Of a stretch of DNA of 54,828 nt, positions 24,454 to 32,488 are shown one piece after another (position 1 is the stretch's first letter; every line of letters begins with the position of its first letter). Origin of the DNA: JAVBLF01 sp031553675 (GTDB lineage: Bacteria; Bacillota; Clostridia; Christensenellales; CALWSW01); the NCBI GenBank assembly GCA_031553675.1, contig JAVBLF010000079.1, forward strand, positions 1-54,828, written 5' to 3'. Both the position numbers and the translations under genes were made by a program. Under the pieces are notes generated by a model. The model was given only the letters and a program-made list of their open reading frames with translations, searched no databases and had not been told where the DNA came from.

Positions 24454-25281
24454 AATGAGGTTCAGCGCCAATATGAACACAAAGAGCACAACCCCGATCC
24501 CGAAAAGCGCCGACTGGTGTAGGCCCGAGGCGTAACCCATTTCCAGCGCGATCCCCGTCGTCAGCGTGCGGACGGGATCCAGAAGGCTGCTTGGAAGCCT
24601 GGGGTTGTTGCCCGCGACGAGGATGACGGCCATCGTTTCGCCGATCGCGCGTCCGATGCCCATGACGTAGGCGGCGTTGAGGCCGGTCGAGGCGGCGGGC
24701 AGCACGATCTGAAAGGCGGCCTCCGTTTCGTCCATGCCGAGGGCGAGCGCGTTTTCGAAGATGTTGCGCGGCACGGCGCGAAGGCTCGCTTCGCCGAGGT
24801 TGACAATCGTCGGCAGGATCATGATCGTCAGGATGGCGATCGCGGCGAGCATGCTTTTGCCTGCGCCGCCGAAGTTTTCACGGATGAAAGGCACGAAGAC
24901 CATGGCGCCGAAGAAGCCGTAGACGACGGAGGGGATGCCCGCGAGCAGCTCGATCATCGGCTTGACGATGCGGTAGACGCGTTTCGGGCAGAAGAGCGCG
25001 AGGTAGAGCGCCGTCCACTTGCCGAGCTGCGAACCGAAGACAAAGGCGATGCCGGTTGCGAGCAGGCTGGTCAGCACCATCGGCAGGATGCCGAACGCTT
25101 CGAGGCCGGGGCTCCAACGCATGCCGAAGAGAAAGCGGATCGGGCCGATCGAGGCGATGGCGGGGAGGCCCTTGGCAAAGATGTAAATCGAAATCAGCGC
25201 CACGGCGAGGATCGACATGGCGGCACAGAGCCAAAATAGCGCTTTGGCGAGCGGCTCCGAAAATCGCTTGCTACCTTGCAT
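24427..25281 (-). CDS. pstC: Phosphate ABC transporter permease PstC
   Basis: The 284-residue permease has about six membrane helices and the family stretch ALALGMDETEAAFQIVLPAA. The N-terminal part (WSPGLEAFGILPMVLTSLLATG) fits PstC. Its C-terminus, LILLLFLKKK, is encoded by the A/T hairpin repeat, so the ending is probably acquired rather than ancestral. pstS lies 8 bp upstream. Confidence 0.95.
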   Translation of the reverse strand: MQGSKRFSEPLAKALFWLCAAMSILAVALISIYIFAKGLPAIASIGPIRFLFGMRWSPGLEAFGILPMVLTSLLATGIAFVFGSQLGKWTALYLALFCPKRVYRIVKPMIELLAGIPSVVYGFFGAMVFVPFIRENFGGAGKSMLAAIAILTIMILPTIVNLGEASLRAVPRNIFENALALGMDETEAAFQIVLPAASTGLNAAYVMGIGRAIGETMAVILVAGNNPRLPSSLLDPVRTLTTGIALEMGYASGLHQSALFGIGVVLFVFILALNLILLLFLKKK

Positions 25282-25289
25282 GCGCCCTC

Positions 25290-26141
25290 CTAATCGTCGA
25301 TGCGGACATAGTGCTCCGCCTCGACGATGTCCTGTCCTTCGGCAGCGGTCATGAAGTCCACGAAGGATTGTGCCGACGGCGAGAGCGCGTCTGGATGCAA
25401 GATCAGAAAGGGCCTCGCCAGCGCGTAGCGACCCGCGCGGATCTCAGCGCCGCTCGCCGGAACGCCGTCGATCGACAGCGCCGCCACCGAGTCGTCCAGC
25501 GTGCCGAGCGAGATGTAGCCGATCGCGTTGGGGCTGCTGGCGACGCTCTGTTTGATTGCGCCGGTGCTGTTTTCGTAGAGCGCTTTTTCGTAGATGTCGC
25601 TGCCATGCAGTTTTTTGCCATTCGTTTCGACGGTCGTCTGCAAGCCCAGGAGTTCTTCGAATGCGCTTTTCGTGCCGGAACCGTCTTCGCGCGAGATGAC
25701 GATGATCGCTTCGTCGCGGCCGCCAAGCGCGCTCCAGGAGCGAATTTCGCCGCGAAAGACCGCCGCAGCCTGCGCTGCCGTCAGATCGCGCACCGGATTG
25801 CCTTTGTTGACGACGATCGCGATGCCGTCGAGCGCGATTTCCGCGCCCGTGAAGCCGCTTTGCAGCTCGTCCGCTTCGAGATCGCGCGAGCTCATGCCGA
25901 TGTCCGCCGCGCCCGAAAGCGTCGCCGAGATGCCCGCCGACGAACCGCTTTCCTGGATCTCGATGTCGATCCCGGGATGCGCGTCCTCAAACGCCGTTTC
26001 GAGCGCTTTCATCAGCGGCGCGACCGAGGTCGATCCGGCGACTTTGACGGTGCTCGATCCCTCGGTTTCTTGTGGCGCGCAGGCGCACAGCGCGAACGCG
26101 AGCGCCAGGACCGCCATTCCGGTGGCGCGAAACTTTGGCAT
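25290..26141 (-). CDS. pstS: Phosphate-binding lipoprotein PstS
   Basis: The 283-residue protein has a lipoprotein signal ending at Cys21 (ALAFALCAC). Phosphate-binding loops are visible as AGSTSVAPLM, ESGSSAGISATLSGAADIGMSSR and SREDGSGTKSAF. Anchored outside the membrane, it delivers phosphate to PstC-PstA. It is the first gene of pstS-C-A-B-phoU. I could not identify a Pho box in the 155 bp before it. Confidence 0.96.
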   Translation of the reverse strand: MPKFRATGMAVLALAFALCACAPQETEGSSTVKVAGSTSVAPLMKALETAFEDAHPGIDIEIQESGSSAGISATLSGAADIGMSSRDLEADELQSGFTGAEIALDGIAIVVNKGNPVRDLTAAQAAAVFRGEIRSWSALGGRDEAIIVISREDGSGTKSAFEELLGLQTTVETNGKKLHGSDIYEKALYENSTGAIKQSVASSPNAIGYISLGTLDDSVAALSIDGVPASGAEIRAGRYALARPFLILHPDALSPSAQSFVDFMTAAEGQDIVEAEHYVRIDD

Positions 26142-26252
26142 GCAATCCCCCTGTGTTTCGACGATTTTAACAATAGAATACCCAATTTACCTTACACCGA
26201 ATGGCGCGGCTTGGCAAGGGGTGGATCTTTGCGCGGCAGGCGGATTTTCTGC

Positions 26253-26281
26253 TTGCTTTCGCGCGGCTTTTTTGCTAAAAT
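26253..26281 (+). promoter_or_regulatory. Promoter for tRNA-Asn
   Basis: TTGCTT, a 17 bp spacer and TAAAAT, ending 16 bp before the tRNA. Confidence 0.7.
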
Positions 26282-26297
26282 AACTTTTGCGCTCCGT

Positions 26298-26373
26298 TCC
26301 TCCTTAGCTCAGTTGGTAGAGCATGCGGCTGTTAACCGCAGGGTCGTTGGTTCAAGTCCAACAGGGGGAGCCA
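26298..26373 (+). tRNA. tRNA-Asn (anticodon GTT)
   Basis: The 76 nt cloverleaf is complete: acceptor TCCTCCT/AGGGGGA (one T-G pair), D stem GCTC/GAGC, anticodon stem TGCGG/CCGCA with loop CTGTTAA, T arm GTTGG-TTCAAGT-CCAAC, and encoded CCA. The anticodon GTT reads Asn codons. Confidence 0.97.
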
Positions 26374-26377
26374 CCGA

Positions 26378-26411
26378 AAGCCTACGATACGTGTGATCGT
26401 GGGCTTTTTTA
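26378..26411 (+). terminator. Terminator after tRNA-Asn
   Basis: AGCCTACGAT/ATCGTGGGCT with a 7 nt loop is followed by six T. Confidence 0.85.
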
Positions 26412-26572
26412 TGCGTCGGCGAGGCGCAAAGAGATCGCGGACAGGGCGATCTGCAAAAATAATGTCTCGCTTTGCGCGCAATTTGGCATCCGCCATATTT
26501 TCTTGGGTTCTCCTTTGTGTTAAGATGGCAGTGTCTCTCTAACACTTGCACGTGCTGAGCTAGGAGTTAGGT

Positions 26573-27016
26573 ATGAAGGAAACTTACAAAGCGACTGTGA
26601 AAAAAATCCCCGCTGGTTTGCAAGCCCAGGCGCAGACTCGCTCGTTTTCGCTTCTGATGGACGAACCCAAAAGCGCGGGGGGCACGGACGAGGGGATGAC
26701 CCCTGTCGAGGCTGTGCTTTGCGGGCTCGGCGCATGCCAGACCATCTGCGCCTATGCGTTCGCGAAAGGCCAGGGCATCAAACTGCGCGGCTTCTACTCC
26801 GAGGTTGAGGCCGATCTCGATCCGGACGGCTTTATGGGCATCAACCCCGACGTGCGCAATGGTTTTTCTGAGGTGCGCTTCACCATGCACTTCGACACGG
26901 ACAACACCCAGGAAGAAGTGGAGAAATTCGCTGACTTCATCGAAAGCCGTTGCCCGGTCGGCGACATCATCTCGAACGCTGTGCCGATGAAACGCTTGGG
27001 CGTTGTGATCGATTAG
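26573..27016 (+). CDS. OsmC family peroxiredoxin-like protein
   Basis: The 147-residue protein has the two family Cys residues, Cys55 (GLGACQTICA) and Cys127 (ESRCPVGD). OsmC/Ohr proteins reduce organic hydroperoxides using this thiol pair. The alpha/beta layout (KLRGFYSEVEADLD, VRFTMHFDTD) agrees. Whether it is Ohr, OsmC or a YhfA-like subtype is open. GGAG lies 8 nt before the ATG. A strong terminator follows, so it is a single-gene unit. Confidence 0.88.
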   Translation: MKETYKATVKKIPAGLQAQAQTRSFSLLMDEPKSAGGTDEGMTPVEAVLCGLGACQTICAYAFAKGQGIKLRGFYSEVEADLDPDGFMGINPDVRNGFSEVRFTMHFDTDNTQEEVEKFADFIESRCPVGDIISNAVPMKRLGVVID

Positions 27017-27062
27017 GCCTTCGTTTGGGCAAAATAAAACGGATTGTGTAACGCAGAGCCAG

Positions 27063-27093
27063 AAAAAGAGTGGTCGATTTCGACCACTCTTTT
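27063..27093. terminator. Bidirectional terminator after osmC-like gene
   Basis: AAAGAGTGGTCG-ATTT-CGACCACTCTTT, flanked by A and T runs, between converging genes. Confidence 0.9.
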
Positions 27094-27103
27094 GTATCGC
27101 TGT

Positions 27104-28327
27104 TTAGACGCCTTCCTTCCAGCGCTTGAGCTGCGGGAAGTATTCTTTCATGGCGGCGCGGGCGGTTTCGGCGTTGGGGTAGGGATTGCCGTTCGAGACG
27201 TGGGGGACGCAGAACTCGATCATCTCGTCGACGGTGATGTTTTCGTTCGTAAAGCCGCCGTCGTAGCAGTACTGGCAATAGTCCGGCTGGATCGAGCCGT
27301 CCTTTTCGCGGCCGTGATCGGCGGGGGACATCATCGGCATCGAGCAGCTCTGGCAAAAGGTCATTTCTTTTGTTCCGGCTTCTTGGCTTTCCATGAGCAT
27401 GGTCTCCTTCCAAATGGCGGTGTGGTCTTGGATGTGCTTGGCGTGGAGGCGCTCGCCGCTCTCGGCGAGGGCGTGTCGAAGGTGGGCGGGGGAAAAGACG
27501 GTGACGCTGTCGCCAAAGGACAGCAACGCTTGTACAGCCCAGGCGTCGCAGGGCCAATGGCAGCGGACGAAGAGATCGCCGCTCGCGAGGGAGCGGATTT
27601 CGGACGCGGCGAATACGTCGAGCACGCGGCTTTCGGCGGCGGGGGAAAAGAGCAACTCGATGGGCTGGACGGGCGTTTTGGGCGTTTGCGCCACCCAGTC
27701 TTGAAAGCGCATATCCCGACGGGAAAAGGATCCGGGCAATGCGCATTCGTGGTTCATACGGCTGAGACGAAAGAGGCGGTATTCCCCGCGCTGGAGGCAG
27801 AAGGCGAAGAGGTACCAATTGCCGCTGCGGAAGACGAGGGTCATCGGCTCGACGACGCGGACGCTGTAGGCGTTGCGGCCGTCGCGGTAGGCGAAGTGGA
27901 GCAGCTGCCCCGACTGGATCGCGCGCTTGCAGGTGTCGAAACGGGTGTCCTCTTCGCCGCCCTGCCAGGAGCGGATGTCCACGTGCAGCCATTCGGGGGC
28001 GTCGCCTTTTTGGAAGAGCGCCGAAAGTTTCGCTTCAATTTGCGCGGCTTCGTCGCTTTGTCCGGAAAAGTCCCGCAAGAGCTGGAGCAAAAAGCCCTGT
28101 TCTTTTTGCGTCAAAAGGGATCGCGGCAGCGTGTAGGACGGTAAAATGCCGATGCCGCCGCCTTTGCCGGGCTGCATAAAGACCGGAAAGCCCGCCGCCG
28201 AAAGCGATTCGACGTCGCGGTAGATCGTCCGCACCGACACTTCGTACTTGTCCGCCAGATCCTGGGCGGTCGTCCGGTCGACGTTGAGAAGCGTCATCAG
28301 GATGCCCAGCATTCGTTCGAGACGCAT
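27104..28327 (-). CDS. WYL-domain transcriptional regulator fused to a zinc ribbon
   Basis: The 407-residue protein begins with a DeoR/HTH_11-type helix-turn-helix (residues ~1-55, TAQDLADKYEVSVRTIYRDVESL). A WYL sensor region follows (~130-200; FAYRD, VEPMTLVFRSGNWYLFAF), then a WCX-like part (~220-300). The last ~85 residues form a separate domain with CQSC (325-328) and CQYC (351-354), matching the putative zinc ribbon domain often found as a stand-alone protein. WYL regulators sense ligands, often nucleic-acid derived. What this one controls is not evident. The reading frame is continuous through the junction near residue 320. Confidence 0.82.
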   Translation of the reverse strand: MRLERMLGILMTLLNVDRTTAQDLADKYEVSVRTIYRDVESLSAAGFPVFMQPGKGGGIGILPSYTLPRSLLTQKEQGFLLQLLRDFSGQSDEAAQIEAKLSALFQKGDAPEWLHVDIRSWQGGEEDTRFDTCKRAIQSGQLLHFAYRDGRNAYSVRVVEPMTLVFRSGNWYLFAFCLQRGEYRLFRLSRMNHECALPGSFSRRDMRFQDWVAQTPKTPVQPIELLFSPAAESRVLDVFAASEIRSLASGDLFVRCHWPCDAWAVQALLSFGDSVTVFSPAHLRHALAESGERLHAKHIQDHTAIWKETMLMESQEAGTKEMTFCQSCSMPMMSPADHGREKDGSIQPDYCQYCYDGGFTNENITVDEMIEFCVPHVSNGNPYPNAETARAAMKEYFPQLKRWKEGV

Positions 28328-28415
28328 GGCCTCTTCCTTCCCCTAACAAATCAGCGCTGATGATCGCATTGTAACACCGCATTGCTGACAACTGTATGGC
28401 AAGTTATCGCAAACG

Positions 28416-28439
28416 AAAAGTGCCCGTGCGGGCACTTTT
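28416..28439. terminator. Terminator between DUF1638 and WYL genes
   Basis: AAAAGTGCCC-GTGC-GGGCACTTTT sits 8 bp past the DUF1638 stop. Confidence 0.8.
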
Positions 28440-28447
28440 GCTGTGCG

Positions 28448-29221
28448 TCACTGCGCTTTGACGATCGTCACCTCGGAGTAAGAGGGCTGGATGCTCTGGC
28501 CGGGCTGGATGACGAGGAAGCGCTCCTCGTCCCAGTGGCCGGACAGGAAGGCTTCGAGCAGGGTGTCGCTGCCCTCGATGACGTCCGACTCCCAGCCATA
28601 GACTTCGGCGCCCTCGCGCATCATGTCGATGTAATGCGGGCGGCGGATCGAGGGCCATTCGACGTAGAAGGCGCGCTTGTACTCCTTGGCCCAGCCGCGT
28701 TCCATCTCGACGAGGTATTCGGCGTTGTCCTCGCCGAATTTTTCGGTGTAGGTTTCGAGCAGCTTGGCTTCGCGTTCGGGGCCGGGCATGATGCAGCACT
28801 CGACCCAACCTGGGGTAAACCAGTAGATGCCGCCGTTGGCTTCGTCGAAGAGGGTGCGGTAGCGCTCCTTGCTGCCGAGAAAGAGCGCGGTACAGTCGTG
28901 GGCGCGTGGGATCACGAGGGGCGTTTTGGCCGATTGCAGGCCGACCGTCCCGTTTGAGCAGAGACCATAGGCCAGCAAGATCGCGTCGTAGCTTTCGTTG
29001 GAGGCTTCGGCAGCGTCGATGGCGTTCTGTACCGACTCGTGAAGCCACTCGGGTGTGTTGTGAAGCTGCTGCTCGACGAGCTCGATGTCGACGATCGCGT
29101 CGCTTTGGGCGGCGATCTGGTAGAGCTCGCGCGCGAGCACCTTGCACGCGATGACCTTGAAATGCTTCGCTTTGGACGATCGTCCCTCGATCTTCTGGCG
29201 GGCTGCGTGGTTGCGTTGCAT
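28448..29221 (-). CDS. DUF1638 domain protein
   Basis: The 257-residue protein contains the DUF1638 hallmarks: FKVIACKVLARELY, DAILLAYGLCSNGTVGL, PRAHDCTALFLGS and WFTPGWVE. Conserved Cys and His residues in these stretches suggest metal or cofactor binding. In other genomes the family is often near corrinoid methyltransferase genes; none is seen here. The ATG at 29221 is chosen for AAGGAGG about 9 nt upstream; an in-frame ATG at 29278 lacks one. An extended -10 (TGCTATAAT, minus strand near 29311-29319) could be its promoter. Confidence 0.8.
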   Translation of the reverse strand: MQRNHAARQKIEGRSSKAKHFKVIACKVLARELYQIAAQSDAIVDIELVEQQLHNTPEWLHESVQNAIDAAEASNESYDAILLAYGLCSNGTVGLQSAKTPLVIPRAHDCTALFLGSKERYRTLFDEANGGIYWFTPGWVECCIMPGPEREAKLLETYTEKFGEDNAEYLVEMERGWAKEYKRAFYVEWPSIRRPHYIDMMREGAEVYGWESDVIEGSDTLLEAFLSGHWDEERFLVIQPGQSIQPSYSEVTIVKAQ

Positions 29222-29439
29222 GGCCTTCCTCCTTGGATGGGTGGTGGGTCGGTCGCGAAGTCGCGGGAAAGTATACACGGGATCGATATTTGGCGGATCT
29301 TGATACCTTGATTATAGCATTCCGCCGGGGGCGCGAACAGGTGCCGGACGCTTTGCGTGCGGGGAAACGACATCTTTCGCGAAAAAGGCAAAGAAATCGT
29401 TCTAAAATCGTTCTTTAGAATAAGAATAGTGGGCTGGGA

Positions 29440-29469
29440 TTGACATCTAGTCCATTGTTGCTGTATATT
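29440..29469 (+). promoter_or_regulatory. Promoter for the LacI-type regulator
   Basis: TTGACA, an 18 bp spacer and TATATT, with the predicted start near 29476. Confidence 0.75.
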
Positions 29470-29476
29470 AAAATTA

Positions 29477-29493
29477 TAGTATTGAAAATACTA
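29477..29493. promoter_or_regulatory. Candidate autoregulatory operator
   Basis: The palindrome TAGTATT-GAA-AATACTA lies exactly at the predicted transcription start of the regulator gene. LacI-family operators are usually palindromes of this size, though most have a central CG, which is absent here. Confidence 0.5.
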
Positions 29494-29516
29494 AATACTT
29501 CCAGCGGGTGAACGCG

Positions 29517-30584
29517 ATGAAAGCTACCATTAACGACGTCGCCAGACATGCGGGTGTCTCTAAGGCGACGGTGTCTCGCGTGCTCAATGGCTACCAAAAC
29601 GTGGCCGCCCCACTGCGCGAGCGGGTAAAGCTCTCCATAGAAGCCCTGGAATACCGGCCGAGCGCCGTCGCGCGCGACCTGTCGATCGGCCAAACCAAAC
29701 TTCTCGGCGTACTTGTCGACGACATCACGACCGAACGGAATGCGCAGATCGTTCGAGGCATCGAAGATCGCGCCAGTGAAAATGGATATCTCGTCTTGCT
29801 CCGCAACACGGACGGTTCGGCCGAACGCACGGAAGAGAGCGTTTTGCGGCTGACGGGGCAGAACGTCGCGGGCATCATCAGCATCGCGTCGGTCCGCTCC
29901 GAACCGACGGGCGCGACGCTGCCCGTCGCCGGAATCGCCTTCGTCCGCTGCGATGACGGCGGCCTGAACCGCGACGAAACGATCGACGCGGTCGGCGCCG
30001 ACGAAGCTTCGATGGCCCACCACGCCGTCTACTACCTCATGGCGCTGGGACACCGCGCGATCGCTTTTCTGGCGTGCGAAGGCTACAACCGCTCCGAGAA
30101 CGGCTACCGCGACACGATGGAAACGAATGGCCTCAAACCGCTGATCTACCCGGCCGGCGACAACTGCGAGACCGTGCAGGCCGCCATCATGAAGGCGATG
30201 CGCCAGGAGGAGAGGCCGACCGCTTTCGTCTGTGCGGACGGCCATTGCGCGCGCGCTACGGTGGATACGCTCTACCACAACGGGTTTTCGATCCCCGGCG
30301 ACGTTTCGGTCGTGCAACTCAGCGACGTGACGCGCGGCGACACGCAACGCTTTTTGACCACCGTTCGCCTCCCCGCCTACGAGATGGGCTTGGAGGCCGT
30401 CTCGATGCTGCTCGAACGGATCGCCGGTACGCGCAAAAAACCCAAGCAGCGGCTTTTGCCCACGGCGCTCAAAACCCGCCGATCCTGCGCGTCCGCGCAG
30501 CTCGGTACGACGCTCCAGATCTCGCCGGGGGATGCGATCGTCGCCGAGACAGCGCCCGATCCCTTTGCCAAGCAGTTCGGCTAA
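29517..30584 (+). CDS. LacI family transcriptional regulator
   Basis: The 355-residue protein starts with the LacI DNA-binding domain (ATINDVARHAGVSKATVSRVLNG), followed by a periplasmic-binding-type sensor domain (LLGVLVDDITTERNAQIVRGIED, GDVSVVQLSDV, TTVRLPAYEMGLEAVSMLLERI). I chose the ATG at 29517 because the family normally starts just before TIxDVA; a GTG at 29508 is possible. Neither has a strong Shine-Dalgarno. No sugar-utilisation genes adjoin, so the effector and targets are unknown. The palindrome at 29477 suggests it controls itself. Confidence 0.92.
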   Translation: MKATINDVARHAGVSKATVSRVLNGYQNVAAPLRERVKLSIEALEYRPSAVARDLSIGQTKLLGVLVDDITTERNAQIVRGIEDRASENGYLVLLRNTDGSAERTEESVLRLTGQNVAGIISIASVRSEPTGATLPVAGIAFVRCDDGGLNRDETIDAVGADEASMAHHAVYYLMALGHRAIAFLACEGYNRSENGYRDTMETNGLKPLIYPAGDNCETVQAAIMKAMRQEERPTAFVCADGHCARATVDTLYHNGFSIPGDVSVVQLSDVTRGDTQRFLTTVRLPAYEMGLEAVSMLLERIAGTRKKPKQRLLPTALKTRRSCASAQLGTTLQISPGDAIVAETAPDPFAKQFG

Positions 30585-30753
30585 TTCGGCACAAGGATCG
30601 ACGCGGCGTTGCTGCCAAATCCCGAATCCGCCGCCCCAATGCGGCCGATTGGCGCACGCGCCCTTTTTCCCACCCCGACTCACGTGACATCTGAACGCGA
30701 TTCCGTTATACTATGCAAAAAGGCCAATGCCTTTTGTCGCCAGGAGGACGATC

Positions 30754-32124
30754 GTGACGGAACGCAAAAACGCGGATCGCAAAAGAGGCGCCATCGCCTC
30801 TTTTTTGCGCGCCTACGCCGCCTCGGATGCGGCGCGCTTTCACATGCCCGGACACAAGGGACGCCTTCCCGGCCACGAAACCGACATCACGGAGATCCCC
30901 GGCGCGGACAACCTGCTCGCTCCGGAAGGCATGATCGCCGAAGCCCAGCAAGAGGCAGCGCGTGCCTTTGGCGCCGGGCAGAGCTTTTTCCTCACAGGGG
31001 GTTCGACCGGCGGCATGATCGCCATGCTGCTCGCTCTGCCGCCGGGATCGACCGTCGCCTTGCCGCGGGATTGCCACAAAAGCGCGCTGTCCGGCCTGGC
31101 GCTGTCCGGACACGACGCGATCTTTTTGCCGCCGACGATCGATCCGAACGATGAAACGTCGCTGCCGGTCAGCGCCGCTGACGTCGAACGCGCTTTGATC
31201 GAAAACCCCGCGATCGACGCCCTCTTGATCACCCGCCCCGACTACTACGGACGCTGCGCCGACATCGAAAGCATCGCCGCCCTTTGCCGCGAGCGTGGCC
31301 TCGTCCTGCTTGTCGATGAGGCGCACGGCGCACACCTGCGCTTTTCCGACCGGCTGCCCGAGAGTGCCGCCCCCTACGCCGACGCCTGGACGAACAGCGC
31401 CCACAAGACACTCGCCGCCCCCAACCAGGCCGCCTATCTGCACGTCGGCCGCCATGCCAAGCTCGACCCCGCGCGCGTCGCCGCCATGCTGCGGCTCGTG
31501 CAGACGAGCAGCCCGTCCTATCCGGCGCTCGCCGCGCTGGACGACGCCTGGCGCAACGCGTCGGACGCTTGGACCCGCCACGCCGAACGCCTGGAGGGTT
31601 GGATCGCTGCCCTGCCCGATCGCTGGCGCAACGCGATTCCCTTTCGCGGCATCGAACGCGATCCGACCCGTCTGGTTTTCGATGTGCAAAGGGCATGCGG
31701 CTTGACCGGATATGACGCAGAGCGATTAATACACAAATCTAATATTGTACTCGAGATGTCGGACCGCCGCCGCATCGTCGCGATCACGACGCCTCTCGAT
31801 CCGGACGCCTGGTACGGCAGGCTGCGCGACGCCCTGCTTTCGCTGCCGGAGCAGACCGGCCATGCCGCCGCGGGGCTGCATCCCCTTCCGAAGCCCCCCC
31901 AACGCGCTATGCGCGTCCGGCAGGCCGCGCTCGCCCCGTCGGAAAGCGTCCCGCTCGAACGCGCCACGGGCCGCGTCGCCGCGCAAGCCTTCGGCCTCTA
32001 TCCGCCCGGCATCGCGCTCGTCACGCCGGGGGAAATCGTCGATGCGGAGACGATCGCGTACATCGAAGACGAAATGAAGTGCGGTGCGAACGGCTTCGGC
32101 CTTCCGCCTCGCTGCGTTCAATAA
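30754..32124 (+). CDS. PLP-dependent Orn/Lys/Arg decarboxylase-like protein
   Basis: The 456-residue protein belongs to the fold-type I group including YaaO and SpeA-like decarboxylases. Visible parts are RFHMPGHKG, FLTGGSTGGMIAMLLAL, VDEAHGAH (cofactor-contacting Asp and His) and SAHKTLAA with the PLP-binding Lys. The C-terminal domain is reduced. GTG at 30754 follows AGGAGG by 6 nt; an ATG at 30727 has no ribosome site. Genes of this type precede tmk and holB in many Bacillota, and holB and ricT follow here after a HAD protein. The substrate cannot be read. A MITE starts 2 bp after the stop. Confidence 0.88.
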   Translation: MTERKNADRKRGAIASFLRAYAASDAARFHMPGHKGRLPGHETDITEIPGADNLLAPEGMIAEAQQEAARAFGAGQSFFLTGGSTGGMIAMLLALPPGSTVALPRDCHKSALSGLALSGHDAIFLPPTIDPNDETSLPVSAADVERALIENPAIDALLITRPDYYGRCADIESIAALCRERGLVLLVDEAHGAHLRFSDRLPESAAPYADAWTNSAHKTLAAPNQAAYLHVGRHAKLDPARVAAMLRLVQTSSPSYPALAALDDAWRNASDAWTRHAERLEGWIAALPDRWRNAIPFRGIERDPTRLVFDVQRACGLTGYDAERLIHKSNIVLEMSDRRRIVAITTPLDPDAWYGRLRDALLSLPEQTGHAAAGLHPLPKPPQRAMRVRQAALAPSESVPLERATGRVAAQAFGLYPPGIALVTPGEIVDAETIAYIEDEMKCGANGFGLPPRCVQ

Positions 32125-32125
32125 T

Positions 32126-32440
32126 GTGAATCAAGCGTGACGAACCGCAACGTGTTGGCCGTTCTGTTGCAGCGGGCGATTGGTAATGCGAATCAAGGGT
32201 TACCAACCTAACGTATCGCGAGGCTGTTTTGCTGCAACGGGCGATTGATAATCGCCCCTACAGGTGCACAAACAAAGTTATCGGGATGTAGGGGCGATTA
32301 TCAATCGCCCGCGTACCATAAGGATCATCCCATTTTTGCCTGAACAAAGTTCAACTCTTGATTCGCATTGGTAATCGCCCCTACAGGCGCACAAACGAGG
32401 TTTACGGGATGCAGGGGCGATTATCAAACGCCTGCCTGGA
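32126..32440 (+). mobile_element. MITE-like element, family 1, older copy split by a younger one
   Basis: The left part (32126-32178, GTGAATCAAG... to ...GCAGCGGGCG) and the right part (from CGCCCCTACAGG at 32376 to about 32440) are diverged halves of the same element that sits whole at 32188-32366. They are split by it at ATTGGTAAT. The right terminal repeat of this copy is lost or unrecognisable. The whole gap 32125-32488 consists of these elements plus a short non-repeat tail. Confidence 0.7.
32188..32366 (+). mobile_element. MITE-like element, family 1, copy A (intact, nested)
   Basis: The 179 bp element has ends GCGAATCAAGGGTT and AACTCTTGATTCGC (one mismatch). Inside is a ~23 bp inverted repeat (GGGCGATTGATAATCGCCCC ... 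GGGGCGATTATCAATCGCCC). A perfect 9 bp duplication, ATTGGTAAT, flanks it at 32179-32187 and 32367-32375. It has no coding capacity. Confidence 0.88.
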
Positions 32441-32488
32441 AACCCCCCTCTTGTTTCGCCAGCGGATATCGATTTTCAAGGAGGTCCC

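Noticed and set aside
26142..26252. Pho box before pstS
   Set aside because: TTAACA-like repeats at 11 bp spacing were looked for and not found convincingly.
32126..32440. Repeat cluster considered as a CRISPR array
   Set aside because: Copies are 178-179 bp, few, in both orientations and flanked by target duplications; there is no regular repeat-spacer pattern and no cas gene.
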